DNA from: CAMXAS01 sp964442435
GTDB taxonomy: Bacteria; Bacteroidota; Bacteroidia; Bacteroidales; P3
Direction of reading: 5' to 3'
NCBI GenBank assembly: GCA_964442435.1
Contig: CAYTZG010000002.1
Span: 62,001-126,000 of the forward strand
Length of the DNA: 64,000 bases
Shown piece by piece: positions 8,464-16,399 of this stretch. A program made the position numbers and the translations under genes. The notes under the pieces were generated by a model. That model searched no databases. It was not told where the DNA came from and worked only from the letters and a program-made list of their open reading frames with translations. Each line of letters begins with the position of its first letter. Position 1 is the first letter of the stretch.

Positions 8464-8536
8464 GGAGCATAGGGGAGTCGAACCCCTGACCTCTTGACTG
8501 CCAGTCAAACGCTCTAGCCAACTGAGCTAATGCCCC
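8464..8536 (-). tRNA. tRNA-Ala(GGC)
   Basis: Minus-strand cloverleaf. The acceptor GGGGCAT pairs with ATGCTCC, the D stem is GCTC/GAGC, and the anticodon stem TTTGA/TCAAG has loop CTGGCAG (anticodon GGC). The T arm is AGGGG-TTCGACT-CCCCT. CCA is not encoded. Confidence 0.93.
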
Positions 8537-8587
8537 GTAAAGAGGGTGCAAAGATATAACGATTATTTGATAAATACAACCTTTTTT

Positions 8588-8643
8588 CAAAAAAATGAAA
8601 AACCCCGTCCTGAGGGCGCTGTGGCGCGTGTCTGGACGGGGTT
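8588..8643 (-). terminator. Terminator after hppA
   Basis: AACCCCGTCC (8601-8610) and GGACGGGGTT (8634-8643) form a 10-base perfect stem. Read on the minus strand it is followed by a T run. It lies just beyond the hppA stop codon. Confidence 0.8.
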
Positions 8644-8664
8644 ACGGTTTCAGCCTCGCGGCGC

Positions 8665-11106
8665 TTAATGTTTCTTTTCCCGCTTAAAGGCGTTGTCTTT
8701 CGGAATCCGCATCTTGTAGAACGAACGGTAAACGAAATACAGACCGACGAGCAGGAACAATATGCCGACTATCGGCGTAAAGTCATGCGTGCCGGTGTTG
8801 AGCGTATTCAGTTTCATCGTCACGGCTATTTCCGCCGCCAACAGTCCGAACAGCGTCGAGAACTTGATGATGGGGTTCAGCGAAACCGAGGTCGTGTCCT
8901 TATAGGGGTCGCCCACCGTGTCGCCTACCACCGAGGCGTCGTGCAGCGGCGTGCCTTTCTCCTTCAAATCCACTTCCACCACCTTCTTGGCGTTGTCCCA
9001 CGCCCCGCCGGCATTGGCCATATACAAGGCCTGGAACAGGCCGAAAATCGCGATGCCCATAAGGTAGGCCACAAAGAAGTTGGGGTCAAAGAACGCGAAC
9101 GCCAGCGTTAGGCAGAAAATCACGCCGAAGATGTTCCACATACCGTATTGGGCGTATTGTGTACAAATCTTCACAACCTTCTTCGAATCTTCGATGTCGG
9201 CCTCTTCCTTATCCAATTTCAGGTTCTTCTTGATGAATTCCACCGCGCGGTAAGCGCCGGTCGTCACGGCCTGGATGGAAGCGCCCGAGAACCAATAGAT
9301 CACGGCCCCGCCGCAGATAAAGCCCAAGAGGACGGGGGCGGAAGTCAGTTCCAACGAAAGCATACCGAGGCTCTTCAAAATCAAGACGATGGCAAAAATC
9401 ATCGTCGTCGCGCCCACCACCGCCGTGCCGATCAGTACCGGTTTGGCCGTGGCCTTGAACGTATTGCCGGCCGAGTCGTTTTCTTCCAGATAGAACTTAC
9501 CCTTTTCAAAATCGGGCGTGAAGCCGAAGTTGCTTTCAATGTCCTCGTTGATGTTGGGACGTTTGTCGATGCGCGACAATTCGAACACCGACTGCGCGTT
9601 GTCGGTTACGGGGCCGTAGCTGTCAACGGCAATCGTCACGGGGCCCATGCTGAGGAAGCCGAACGCCACGAGGCCGAACGCGAAAATCGCGATATAGCCC
9701 TTGTTGGCCGGGTCTGCAATCAAGGCGTCCAAACCCATGGAGCTGATCCAAAACGCGATGCACATCAACGCCACAATCGTGATGCCTTTCCAGAAACCGC
9801 TGAAATTACCGGCCACCATGCCGGAAAGGATGTTCAGCGAAGCGCCGCCCTCGCGCGAGGCCGTTACCACTTCCTGTACATGGATGGATTTGGAGCTCGT
9901 AAACACTTTCGTCAGTTCGGGAATGATGGCGGCCGCCAACGTGCCGCAACCGATAATGCTGGCCAGTTTCCACCACAGTCCGTCTATGCCGGTCTGCAGG
10001 TCGTCCAACAGCAGGTAGCTTACGCCGAAGCATACGCCGATGGAGATGATGGAGGTAATCCACACCAAAGTCGTCAGCGGGGTTTCGAAGTTGAAATGCG
10101 CCGCGTTTTTGAAACGGTGGGTGGACCAGGCGTTATTTATAAAGTAGGAGAGGAGCGAGGTCATCACCATGATGATACGCATAACGAAAATCCAGACGAT
10201 GAGTTGCGGTTGGAATTCCACGCCGAGCGCCAACAGGATAAACGAAATCAAGGCCACGCCGGTTACGCCGTAGGTTTCGAAACCGTCGGCGGTCGGGCCT
10301 ACGCTGTCGCCGGCATTGTCGCCCGTGCAGTCGGCAATGACGCCGGGGTTCCGCGGGTCATCCTCGCCGATTTTGAAAACGACTTTCATCAGGTCGGCCC
10401 CGATGTCGGCTATCTTCGTGAAGATACCGCCGGCAATGCGCAACGCGCTGGCGCCCAACGATTCCCCTATGGCAAAGCCCACGAAGCAGGCGCCCGCACA
10501 GTCGGACGGCACAAACAGCAGGATAAACAGCATCATGATGAGTTCCACCGTGATGAGGAACAGGCCGACGCTCATGCCGGCCCGCAGCGGGATGTTGACC
10601 ACCGGCCACGGCTTGCCTTTCAACGAGGCGAAGGCCGTGCGGCTGTTGGCGATCGTATTGATCCGGATGCCGAACCACGCCACGCCGTAAGACCCCAAGA
10701 TACCGAGGATGGCCCAAAGCAGTACGAGCAACACCTTGGGCATCGGCATATGGGAGAGGCCGGAGAAATAGTACGTCATGGCCAGCCCCACGATGCAGAA
10801 CAGGATAATAAGGAAGCGTCCCTGTTGTTTCAGGTACGTTTTGCAGGTTTCATAAATCGTATGCGAGACCTGGGCCATGGACGAATGCACGGGCAGTTTC
10901 TTGATGCCGTGGTATTGGTGCAGTACGAAGTACATGATAATCAGGATCAGGATGCCGCCTAAGCCAAGCATTTGCCATCCGTTCAAGGAAAAGTTCGAAA
11001 AGATGGCGTTACGCAGATCCGGCACCACCAGATCGGCTTCGTTGGCGAATGCCGAGGGCAGGAAACCCAACAGCAATGCCGCCAGCGTTACGGGCGTTTT
11101 CTTCAT
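8665..11106 (-). CDS. hppA: Membrane-bound ion-pumping inorganic pyrophosphatase
   Basis: The 813-residue integral membrane protein couples hydrolysis of pyrophosphate to ion export. About 16 hydrophobic helices are visible. The substrate-binding motifs include DCTGDNAGDSVG in the middle and DASVVGDTVGDPYKDT near the C-terminus. The N-terminus has a signal-like helix (LAALLLGFLPSAFA) and an extra ~50 residues. At the position that distinguishes family subtypes the sequence reads GNTFKATAK. A Lys here is the mark of K+-independent enzymes, which pump H+, whereas K+-dependent (including Na+-pumping) forms carry Ala. That makes a K+-independent proton pump the likelier reading, as inference. The gene has its own terminator and is read away from the tRNA-tuf promoter. 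Confidence 0.96.
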   Translation of the reverse strand: MKKTPVTLAALLLGFLPSAFANEADLVVPDLRNAIFSNFSLNGWQMLGLGGILILIIMYFVLHQYHGIKKLPVHSSMAQVSHTIYETCKTYLKQQGRFLIILFCIVGLAMTYYFSGLSHMPMPKVLLVLLWAILGILGSYGVAWFGIRINTIANSRTAFASLKGKPWPVVNIPLRAGMSVGLFLITVELIMMLFILLFVPSDCAGACFVGFAIGESLGASALRIAGGIFTKIADIGADLMKVVFKIGEDDPRNPGVIADCTGDNAGDSVGPTADGFETYGVTGVALISFILLALGVEFQPQLIVWIFVMRIIMVMTSLLSYFINNAWSTHRFKNAAHFNFETPLTTLVWITSIISIGVCFGVSYLLLDDLQTGIDGLWWKLASIIGCGTLAAAIIPELTKVFTSSKSIHVQEVVTASREGGASLNILSGMVAGNFSGFWKGITIVALMCIAFWISSMGLDALIADPANKGYIAIFAFGLVAFGFLSMGPVTIAVDSYGPVTDNAQSVFELSRIDKRPNINEDIESNFGFTPDFEKGKFYLEENDSAGNTFKATAKPVLIGTAVVGATTMIFAIVLILKSLGMLSLELTSAPVLLGFICGGAVIYWFSGASIQAVTTGAYRAVEFIKKNLKLDKEEADIEDSKKVVKICTQYAQYGMWNIFGVIFCLTLAFAFFDPNFFVAYLMGIAIFGLFQALYMANAGGAWDNAKKVVEVDLKEKGTPLHDASVVGDTVGDPYKDTTSVSLNPIIKFSTLFGLLAAEIAVTMKLNTLNTGTHDFTPIVGILFLLVGLYFVYRSFYKMRIPKDNAFKREKKH

Positions 11107-11168
11107 AAGTAGGTTTGTTAGGGTTGTTTATATCGGCCGTTCTCAGCGAACGGCCACAAAATAGCCTA

Positions 11169-11176
11169 CAAATATA
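11169..11176 (-). promoter_or_regulatory. Putative -7 element for hppA
   Basis: The minus strand reads TATATTTG, matching TAnnTTTG, about 60 bases before the hppA start codon. No clear -33 TTTG is seen at the usual distance. Confidence 0.4.
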
Positions 11177-11267
11177 ATAAAATAGTAGGTTCGTTCGTCA
11201 GAATTCAACAGATAAAATGCACAAAAACATAAAAAAGCGCAAAAAAGTGAAAAAAAAGATATGAAAG

Positions 11268-11299
11268 TTTGCATATGTCAAAAAAAAGCCATACTTTTG
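11268..11299 (+). promoter_or_regulatory. Promoter of the tRNA-tuf-secE-nusG-ribosomal protein block
   Basis: A -33 box TTTG (11268-11271) and a -7 box TACTTTTG (11292-11299) are separated by exactly 20 bases, the preferred Bacteroidota sigma-ABfr arrangement. The first tRNA begins 30 bases after the -7 box. An A-rich stretch lies upstream. Confidence 0.8.
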
Positions 11300-11328
11300 C
11301 AATCCTTTTTGATGAAGGGCGTGCCTAT

Positions 11329-11402
11329 GCCAATGTAGCTCAGTTGGCCAGAGCAGCTGATTTGTAATCAGCCGGTCGGGGGTTCGAATCCCTTCATTGG
11401 CT
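11329..11402 (+). tRNA. tRNA-Thr(TGT)
   Basis: Acceptor GCCAATG/CATTGGC, D stem GCTC/GAGC, anticodon stem GCTGA/TCAGC with loop TTTGTAA (anticodon TGT), T arm GGGGG-TTCGAAT-CCCTT. First of four tRNAs preceding tuf. Confidence 0.95.
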
Positions 11403-11475
11403 CACTAAGGAAGTGGGAAAGGAAAAGTGCTGTAAAGCTTAGAACGCAACGAAACGAAGATTGGTGTTGTAACCC

Positions 11476-11557
11476 GGGGGGATTCCAGAGCGGTCAAATG
11501 GACCAGACTGTAAATCTGTCGGCTTAGCCTTCGGAGGTTCGAATCCTCCTCCCCCCA
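11476..11557 (+). tRNA. tRNA-Tyr(GTA)
   Basis: Class II tRNA of 82 bases with a long variable arm. Acceptor GGGGGGA/TCCCCCC, anticodon stem CAGA/TCTG with loop CTGTAAA (anticodon GTA), T arm GGAGG-TTCGAAT-CCTCC. Confidence 0.94.
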
Positions 11558-11570
11558 CACCAGCACTTAG

Positions 11571-11643
11571 GCGGAAGTAGCTCATTTGGTAGAGCGATAG
11601 CCTTCCAAGCTATAGGTGGCGGGTTCGAGCCCCGTCTTCCGCT
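11571..11643 (+). tRNA. tRNA-Gly(TCC)
   Basis: Acceptor GCGGAAG/CTTCCGC, anticodon stem ATAGC/GCTAT with loop CTTCCAA (anticodon TCC), T arm GCGGG-TTCGAGC-CCCGT. Confidence 0.95.
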
Positions 11644-11648
11644 CGCTT

Positions 11649-11720
<72 letters not shown>

Positions 11721-11817
11721 CATGGTGCCCCGAAAGGGGTTTTAGTGCTTAGATAGAAGACATTGCAGATAAACATTGCAAAACATAATAAGTCTAAACA
11801 TTTAAACAATTTGTAAT

Positions 11818-13005
11818 ATGGCAAAAGAAAATTTCGTACGTACTAAACCGCACGTAAACGTTGGTACGATCGGACACGTTGACCACGGTAAAACGACTTT
11901 GACCGCCGCTATCACGACGGTTTTGGCCGCCAAAGGTCTTTCTGAACTGAAATCCTTCGATGCGATCGACAACGCGCCCGAAGAAAAGGAAAGAGGTATT
12001 ACCATCAATACTTCCCATATCGAGTATCAGACGGAAAGCCGTCACTATGCGCACGTTGACTGTCCGGGTCACGCCGACTACGTTAAGAACATGGTAACGG
12101 GTGCCGCTCAGATGGACGGTGCCATCCTCGTTGTAGCCGCGACCGACGGTCCCATGCCCCAGACGCGTGAACACATCCTGTTGGCCCGTCAGGTAGGTGT
12201 ACCCCGTATCGTGGTTTTCATGAACAAGGTTGACTTGGTTGACGACCCCGAATTGTTGGATTTGGTTGAAATGGAAATCCGTGAACTGTTGACGTTCTAC
12301 GGTTTCGACGGCGACAACACGCCCATCATCCGCGGTTCCGCTTTGGGTGGTTTGAACAACGAACCGAAGTGGGTTGAAAAGATCGTTGAATTGATGGATG
12401 CGGTTGACACCTGGATTCCGCTGCCTCCGCGTGACATCGACAAAGACTTCCTGATGCCGATCGAAGACGTGTTCTCGATTACCGGTCGTGGTACCGTTGC
12501 CACGGGTCGTGTTGAATCCGGCGTTGTTAACTCCGGCGACCCCGTTGACATCATCGGTATGGGTGCTGAAAAACTGAAATCCACGGTAACGGGTGTTGAA
12601 ATGTTCCGTAAGATTTTGGACCGCGGCGAAGCCGGCGACAACGTTGGTCTGTTGCTCCGTGGTATCGACAAGGATCAGATCCGTCGTGGTATGGTTATCG
12701 CCAAGCCGGGTTCCGTAACCCCGCACAAGCACTTCAAGGCTGAAGTTTATATCTTGAAGAAAGAAGAAGGTGGCCGTCACACGCCGTTCCACAACAAATA
12801 CCGTCCGCAGTTCTACTTCAGAACGACCGACGTAACCGGCGAAATCACGCTGCCGGCCGGTGTTGAAATGGTAATGCCCGGCGATAACTTGACGATTGAA
12901 GTGAACTTGATCGCTGAAATCGCCATGAACAAGAACCTCCGCTTCGCTATCCGTGAAGGTGGTAGAACGGTAGGTGCCGGTCAGGTAACGGAAATTTTGG
13001 ACTAA
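11818..13005 (+). CDS. tuf: Translation elongation factor Tu
   Basis: The 395-residue GTPase carries aminoacyl-tRNA to the ribosome. The G motifs are GHVDHGKT (residues 19-26), DCPGH (81-85) and NKVD (136-139). Domains 2 and 3 follow at normal length, ending REGGRTVGAGQVTEILD. It sits directly behind four tRNA genes and is likely transcribed with them from the promoter at 11268-11299, as in the E. coli thrU-tyrU-glyT-thrT-tufB unit. A hairpin after the stop codon may reduce read-through into tRNA-Trp and secE. Confidence 0.98.
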   Translation: MAKENFVRTKPHVNVGTIGHVDHGKTTLTAAITTVLAAKGLSELKSFDAIDNAPEEKERGITINTSHIEYQTESRHYAHVDCPGHADYVKNMVTGAAQMDGAILVVAATDGPMPQTREHILLARQVGVPRIVVFMNKVDLVDDPELLDLVEMEIRELLTFYGFDGDNTPIIRGSALGGLNNEPKWVEKIVELMDAVDTWIPLPPRDIDKDFLMPIEDVFSITGRGTVATGRVESGVVNSGDPVDIIGMGAEKLKSTVTGVEMFRKILDRGEAGDNVGLLLRGIDKDQIRRGMVIAKPGSVTPHKHFKAEVYILKKEEGGRHTPFHNKYRPQFYFRTTDVTGEITLPAGVEMVMPGDNLTIEVNLIAEIAMNKNLRFAIREGGRTVGAGQVTEILD

Positions 13006-13032
13006 TCATAGTTTGAAATAAATCCTACTGAT

Positions 13033-13068
13033 AGAAAGGCATTGGTTTTACCGATGCCTTTCTTTGGG
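13033..13068 (+). terminator. Terminator or attenuator after tuf
   Basis: AGAAAGGCATTGG (13033-13045) pairs with CCGATGCCTTTCT (13051-13063), including one G-T pair. T-rich bases follow. It lies between tuf and tRNA-Trp. Confidence 0.75.
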
Positions 13069-13072
13069 TTTA

Positions 13073-13143
13073 AGGGGCATAGTTTAAGGGCAGAATAGCG
13101 GTCTCCAAAACCGTTGATGGGAGTTCGAATCTCTCTGCCCCTG
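13073..13143 (+). tRNA. tRNA-Trp(CCA)
   Basis: Acceptor AGGGGCA/TGCCCCT, anticodon stem GCGGT/ACCGT with loop CTCCAAA (anticodon CCA), T arm with TTCGAAT. The tuf - tRNA-Trp - secE arrangement is usual in bacteria of this group. Confidence 0.93.
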
Positions 13144-13161
13144 CAAAAAAAGAAGCGTAAA

Positions 13162-13380
13162 ATGTCGAAAATAGTAAACTACTTCAAGGCCAGTTACGAC
13201 GAATTGGTGCATAAAGTGTCGTGGCCTACCTATTCCGAATTGCAGAATAGCGCCGTAGTCGTATTTGTAGCCGCTTTGATTATCGCTTTGGTGGTATTCA
13301 TCATGGACTTTGTGTTAGGTGCCCATAGCGATATGGCTTGGAAAGGCATTTTAGGCTATATTTATGATCTGTTAAGTTAG
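13162..13380 (+). CDS. secE: Preprotein translocase subunit SecE
   Basis: This 72-residue protein has a short amphipathic N-terminal segment (YFKASYDELVHKVSWPTYSE), including the conserved KVSWPT sequence. One membrane helix follows (SAVVVFVAALIIALVVFIMD). SecE clamps SecY in the inner-membrane export channel. The ATG at 13162 is chosen because an in-frame start further upstream would lie inside tRNA-Trp. It is placed just ahead of nusG, the usual position. Confidence 0.95.
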   Translation: MSKIVNYFKASYDELVHKVSWPTYSELQNSAVVVFVAALIIALVVFIMDFVLGAHSDMAWKGILGYIYDLLS

Positions 13381-13389
13381 AAAGAACGG

Positions 13390-13453
13390 ATAAGCGGCCT
13401 TGAAGGGGCTTTTTCAGACATAGCTTCCAATGTCTGCCGGAGAAGTCGCTTAT
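13390..13453 (+). promoter_or_regulatory. Nested inverted repeats in the secE-nusG spacer
   Basis: The outer arms ATAAGCG (13390-13396) and CGCTTAT (13447-13453) enclose an inner perfect hairpin, CAGACAT (13415-13421) with ATGTCTG (13430-13436). A weaker GCC/GGC pairing lies before the inner hairpin. The whole could fold as a multi-branched RNA ahead of nusG. Pairing is visible; a regulatory role is inferred. Confidence 0.4.
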
Positions 13454-13491
13454 TGATCTATATTGTTTAATTTCAGGCGTTTCGAAAAGGT

Positions 13492-14034
13492 ATGAGCGAA
13501 CAAGTGAAAAGCTGGTATGTAATCCGTTCCGTCAGTGGAAAGGAAAAGAAAGTCAAGGAATATCTGGAGAGTGAAATCAACAGATTGAACTTGAACGATT
13601 ACATCTCGCAAGTACTGATTCCCACCGAAAAAGTGTACACGATCCGGAACGGCAAGAAGGTCAGCCAAGAGCGGTCCTATTTGCCTGGTTACGTTCTGGT
13701 TGAAGCGTTGCTTGTGGGAGAGATTCAGCACATCATCCGAAACATCCCGAATGTATTGGGCTTCCTTGGGTCTCAAGGCGATCCGGTGCCGATGCGTCCG
13801 GCCGAGGTCAACCGAATCCTCGGCAAGATGGACGAACTGTCGTCCCAGACCGAAGAGATTGTGGAACCCTTTATTGTCGGCGAGCCGGTCAAGGTAATCG
13901 ACGGGCCGTTCAACAATTTTTCGGCGGTGATCGAGGAGGTGAATGAAGAGAAGAAAAAACTGAAAGTAATGGTAAAGATATTTGGACGCAAGACGCCTCT
14001 CGAGCTTAATTTTGTCCAAGTTGAAAAGGAATAG
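13492..14034 (+). CDS. nusG: Transcription termination/antitermination protein NusG
   Basis: The 180-residue protein begins MSEQVKSWYVIRSVSGKEKK, the NGN domain that binds the RNA polymerase clamp. It ends with a KOW domain (about 125-180) holding GEPVKVIDGPFNNFSAVIEE. NusG reduces polymerase pausing and links it to Rho or to the ribosome. The length and the secE-nusG-rplK order are standard. Confidence 0.97.
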   Translation: MSEQVKSWYVIRSVSGKEKKVKEYLESEINRLNLNDYISQVLIPTEKVYTIRNGKKVSQERSYLPGYVLVEALLVGEIQHIIRNIPNVLGFLGSQGDPVPMRPAEVNRILGKMDELSSQTEEIVEPFIVGEPVKVIDGPFNNFSAVIEEVNEEKKKLKVMVKIFGRKTPLELNFVQVEKE

Positions 14035-14076
14035 TGTAGATCGGTTCTCGTAAAAAACATTTTAAACAAACGTAAA

Positions 14077-14517
14077 ATGGCAAAGCAAGTTAGTGCACTG
14101 ATTAAATTGCAGATAAAAGGTGGTGCTGCCAATCCTTCTCCTCCCGTAGGTCCTGCCTTGGGTGCCAAGGGTGTCAACATTATGGAGTTCTGCAAACAGT
14201 TTAACGCACGTACGCAGGATAGCGCGGGCAAGGTATTGCCGGTTATCATCACGGTGTACGCCGATAAATCGTTTGACTTCATCGTTAAGACGCCTCCCGT
14301 TGCGGTTCAGCTTAAGGAAATGTCCAAAGCCAAGAAAGGTTCCGCCGAACCTAACCGTAACAAGGTAGCCAGCGTGACCTGGGATCAGGTAAAAACCATC
14401 GCGGAAGCCAAAATGCCCGATTTGAACTGCTTTACGGTAGAATCCGCCATGAAAATGGTGGCCGGTACCGCCCGCAGTATGGGTATCGAGGTCAAAGGCG
14501 ATAAGCCTGCCTTGTAA
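14077..14517 (+). CDS. rplK: 50S ribosomal protein L11
   Basis: The 146-residue protein starts MAKQVSALIKLQIKGGAANP and contains PPVGPALGAKGVNIMEFCK, the L11 N-terminal signature. The C-terminal rRNA-binding domain ends GTARSMGIEVKG. It forms the GTPase-associated centre with 23S rRNA and the L10-L7/L12 stalk. It is followed after 56 bases by rplA. Confidence 0.98.
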   Translation: MAKQVSALIKLQIKGGAANPSPPVGPALGAKGVNIMEFCKQFNARTQDSAGKVLPVIITVYADKSFDFIVKTPPVAVQLKEMSKAKKGSAEPNRNKVASVTWDQVKTIAEAKMPDLNCFTVESAMKMVAGTARSMGIEVKGDKPAL

Positions 14518-14573
14518 TTTATTCAAAAGTGAAAGCCCGGGAGGGCTCAAAACCTTTAAACAAACAACTATCA

Positions 14574-15263
14574 ATGGCAAAAATATCTAAAAAGAGAAAA
14601 GAAGCTTTAGCCAAGGTAGACAAGACCAAACTGTACAGCTTGGACGAAGCTGCGGCGTTGGTCAAGGACATTACCTTCACGAAGTTCGACGCCTCTATCG
14701 ATTTGGATGTACGCTTGGGCGTAGATCCCCGTAAGGCCAACCAAATGGTGCGCGGGGTCGTTGCCTTGCCGCACGGAACCGGCAAACAGGTTCGCGTGTT
14801 GGTATTGTGTACGCCGGATAAGGAAGAGGAAGCTAAAGCTGCCGGAGCCGATTTCTGCGGATTGGACGAATACGTGGAAAAGATCAAAGGCGGTTGGACG
14901 GACATTGACGTTGTTATTACCACGCCGAACGTAATGCCTAAAGTCGGTGCCCTGGGTAAAATCCTCGGCCCGCGCGGCTTGATGCCTAACCCCAAGACCG
15001 GTACGGTCACGATGGAGGTGGGCAAGGCCGTACAGGAAGTCAAGGCCGGTAAGATCGACTTCAAAGTGGACAAATTCGGTATCATCCACACCGGGGTGGC
15101 GCGTGTTTCCTTCGATGCGAAGAAAATCGCCGACAACGCGCGGGAAGTACTCCAAACCATCCTCAAACTGAAACCCGCCGCCGCGAAGGGGACGTATATG
15201 CAGAGCGTGTATATCTCCAGCACGATGAGCCCGGGCATTCAGATTGATCCGAAGTCCATTTAA
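14574..15263 (+). CDS. rplA: 50S ribosomal protein L1
   Basis: From the ATG at 14574 the protein has 229 residues (MAKISKKRKEALAKVDKTKL), the usual L1 length. An in-frame extension upstream would begin inside the spacer and is not needed. The L1 signature lies in the GALGKILGPRGLMPNPKTGT region. L1 forms the mobile stalk at the E site and often represses its own operon. A five-base hairpin AGCCC/GGGCT (14534-14547) lies just upstream, but its involvement is unproven. Confidence 0.97.
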   Translation: MAKISKKRKEALAKVDKTKLYSLDEAAALVKDITFTKFDASIDLDVRLGVDPRKANQMVRGVVALPHGTGKQVRVLVLCTPDKEEEAKAAGADFCGLDEYVEKIKGGWTDIDVVITTPNVMPKVGALGKILGPRGLMPNPKTGTVTMEVGKAVQEVKAGKIDFKVDKFGIIHTGVARVSFDAKKIADNAREVLQTILKLKPAAAKGTYMQSVYISSTMSPGIQIDPKSI

Positions 15264-15304
15264 GTCAGTCCGAACAAAAAACAAATTTGGTAAATCAACA
15301 AGGT

Positions 15305-15826
15305 ATGAAGAAAGAAGAGAAAAGCCAGGTTGTGGAATCGATCTTCGCTGAAGTTACGGCCAGACCGCACTTGTATATTACCGATATCGCAGGTTTGAAT
15401 GCGGCGGATACAAGCAAGCTCAGACGGTTGTGCTTCAAGAAGAACGTGAAGCTGATCATGGTGAAGAATACCTTACTGAAGAAAGCCTTGGAAAAAACGG
15501 ACGTGGATTACAGCGAGTTGTTTCCGACGATGAAGGGCACGACTGCCGTCATGCTGTCTGAAATCAACAACGCGCCCGCCCAATTGATTCAGGAATTTCG
15601 TAAAACCTCCGAAAAACCGGTGCTGAAAGGCGCTTACGTAGAAGAATCCTTCTATGTCGGCGACCAGACGCTCGACGCTTTGGCTCACATCAAGTCCAAG
15701 TCCGAGTTGATTGGCGAGGTAATCGGTCTGTTGCAATCGCCGTTGCAAGGGGTATTGGGTGCGCTGGAATCGGCGCCGCGTACGCTGGCCGGCGTTGTCA
15801 AAACGCTTTCGGAAAGAGCGGAATAA
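15305..15826 (+). CDS. rplJ: 50S ribosomal protein L10
   Basis: With the ATG at 15305 the product is 173 residues (MKKEEKSQVVESIFAEV), matching usual L10 length. A TTG 18 bases upstream is less likely. L10 is the base of the L7/L12 stalk. The short rplA-rplJ spacer (41 bases) leaves no room for the long L10-binding leader known in other phyla. Confidence 0.95.
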   Translation: MKKEEKSQVVESIFAEVTARPHLYITDIAGLNAADTSKLRRLCFKKNVKLIMVKNTLLKKALEKTDVDYSELFPTMKGTTAVMLSEINNAPAQLIQEFRKTSEKPVLKGAYVEESFYVGDQTLDALAHIKSKSELIGEVIGLLQSPLQGVLGALESAPRTLAGVVKTLSERAE

Positions 15827-15880
15827 AAAGTAAGGTAAACAACAAAAAATTAATTAGTAACCATTAAAAAATTAAATAAA

Positions 15881-16261
15881 ATGGCAGACATTAAAGCTTT
15901 AGCAGAACAGTTAGTAAATTTGACCGTTAAGGAAGTAAAAGAATTAGCGGACGTATTGAAAGAAGAATATGGTATTGAACCCGCCGCCGCGGCTGTAGCC
16001 GTAGCTGCTCCCGGTGCCGCCGCTGCCGGTGCCGCCGCTGCCGAAGAAAAATCTTCTTTCGATGTTATCCTGAAGAACGCCGGCGCCAACAAGTTGGCCG
16101 TTGTTAAACTCGTTAAGGAGTTGGCCAGCCTCGGCTTGAAAGAAGCCAAGGAATTGGTAGACGCCGCCCCGAAACCGGTCAAGGAAGGCATCGCGAAAGA
16201 CGAAGCCGAAGCTTTGAAGAAGAGCTTGGAAGAAGCCGGTGCGGAAGTAGAAGTGAAGTAA
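15881..16261 (+). CDS. rplL: 50S ribosomal protein L7/L12
   Basis: The 126-residue acidic stalk protein has an N-terminal dimerisation helix (ADIKALAEQLVNLTVKEVKE). An Ala/Gly-rich hinge (about 35-52) leads to the C-terminal domain with SSFDVILKNAGANKLAVVK and LKEAKELVDAAPKPVKEG, which recruits translation GTPases. Followed by a strong hairpin before rpoB. Confidence 0.98.
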   Translation: MADIKALAEQLVNLTVKEVKELADVLKEEYGIEPAAAAVAVAAPGAAAAGAAAAEEKSSFDVILKNAGANKLAVVKLVKELASLGLKEAKELVDAAPKPVKEGIAKDEAEALKKSLEEAGAEVEVK

Positions 16262-16283
16262 TTTCTTCTTTCGTTCCAAGGTC

Positions 16284-16327
16284 AAGGAACATGGCTTTTC
16301 ATGGTAAAAGCCGTGTTCCTTATTTTG
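16284..16327 (+). terminator. Attenuator/terminator between rplL and rpoB
   Basis: AAGGAACATGGCTTTT (16284-16299) pairs with AAAAGCCGTGTTCCTT (16306-16321), one G-T pair, loop CATGGT, followed by ATTTTGG. The location matches the partial terminator that lowers rpoBC expression relative to stalk proteins in other bacteria. Confidence 0.75.
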
Positions 16328-16399
16328 GTTTATGGTGTTGTTGTCCGTAAAACGGCGGCAGCCTGCCAATTTTTAACGTTTTATTAAAACCCTACTACG

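Noticed and set aside
9148..10962. Long open frame (604 codons) antisense to the pyrophosphatase gene
   Set aside because: It is the mirror of a highly conserved GC-rich gene; its product is rich in His, Gln, Arg and Asp with no recognisable domain.
13114..13161. Upstream in-frame start for secE
   Set aside because: It lies inside tRNA-Trp and adds residues not found in SecE.
14534..14547. L1 autoregulatory site before rplA
   Set aside because: Only a five-base stem is present and no match to a known L1-binding pattern could be confirmed.
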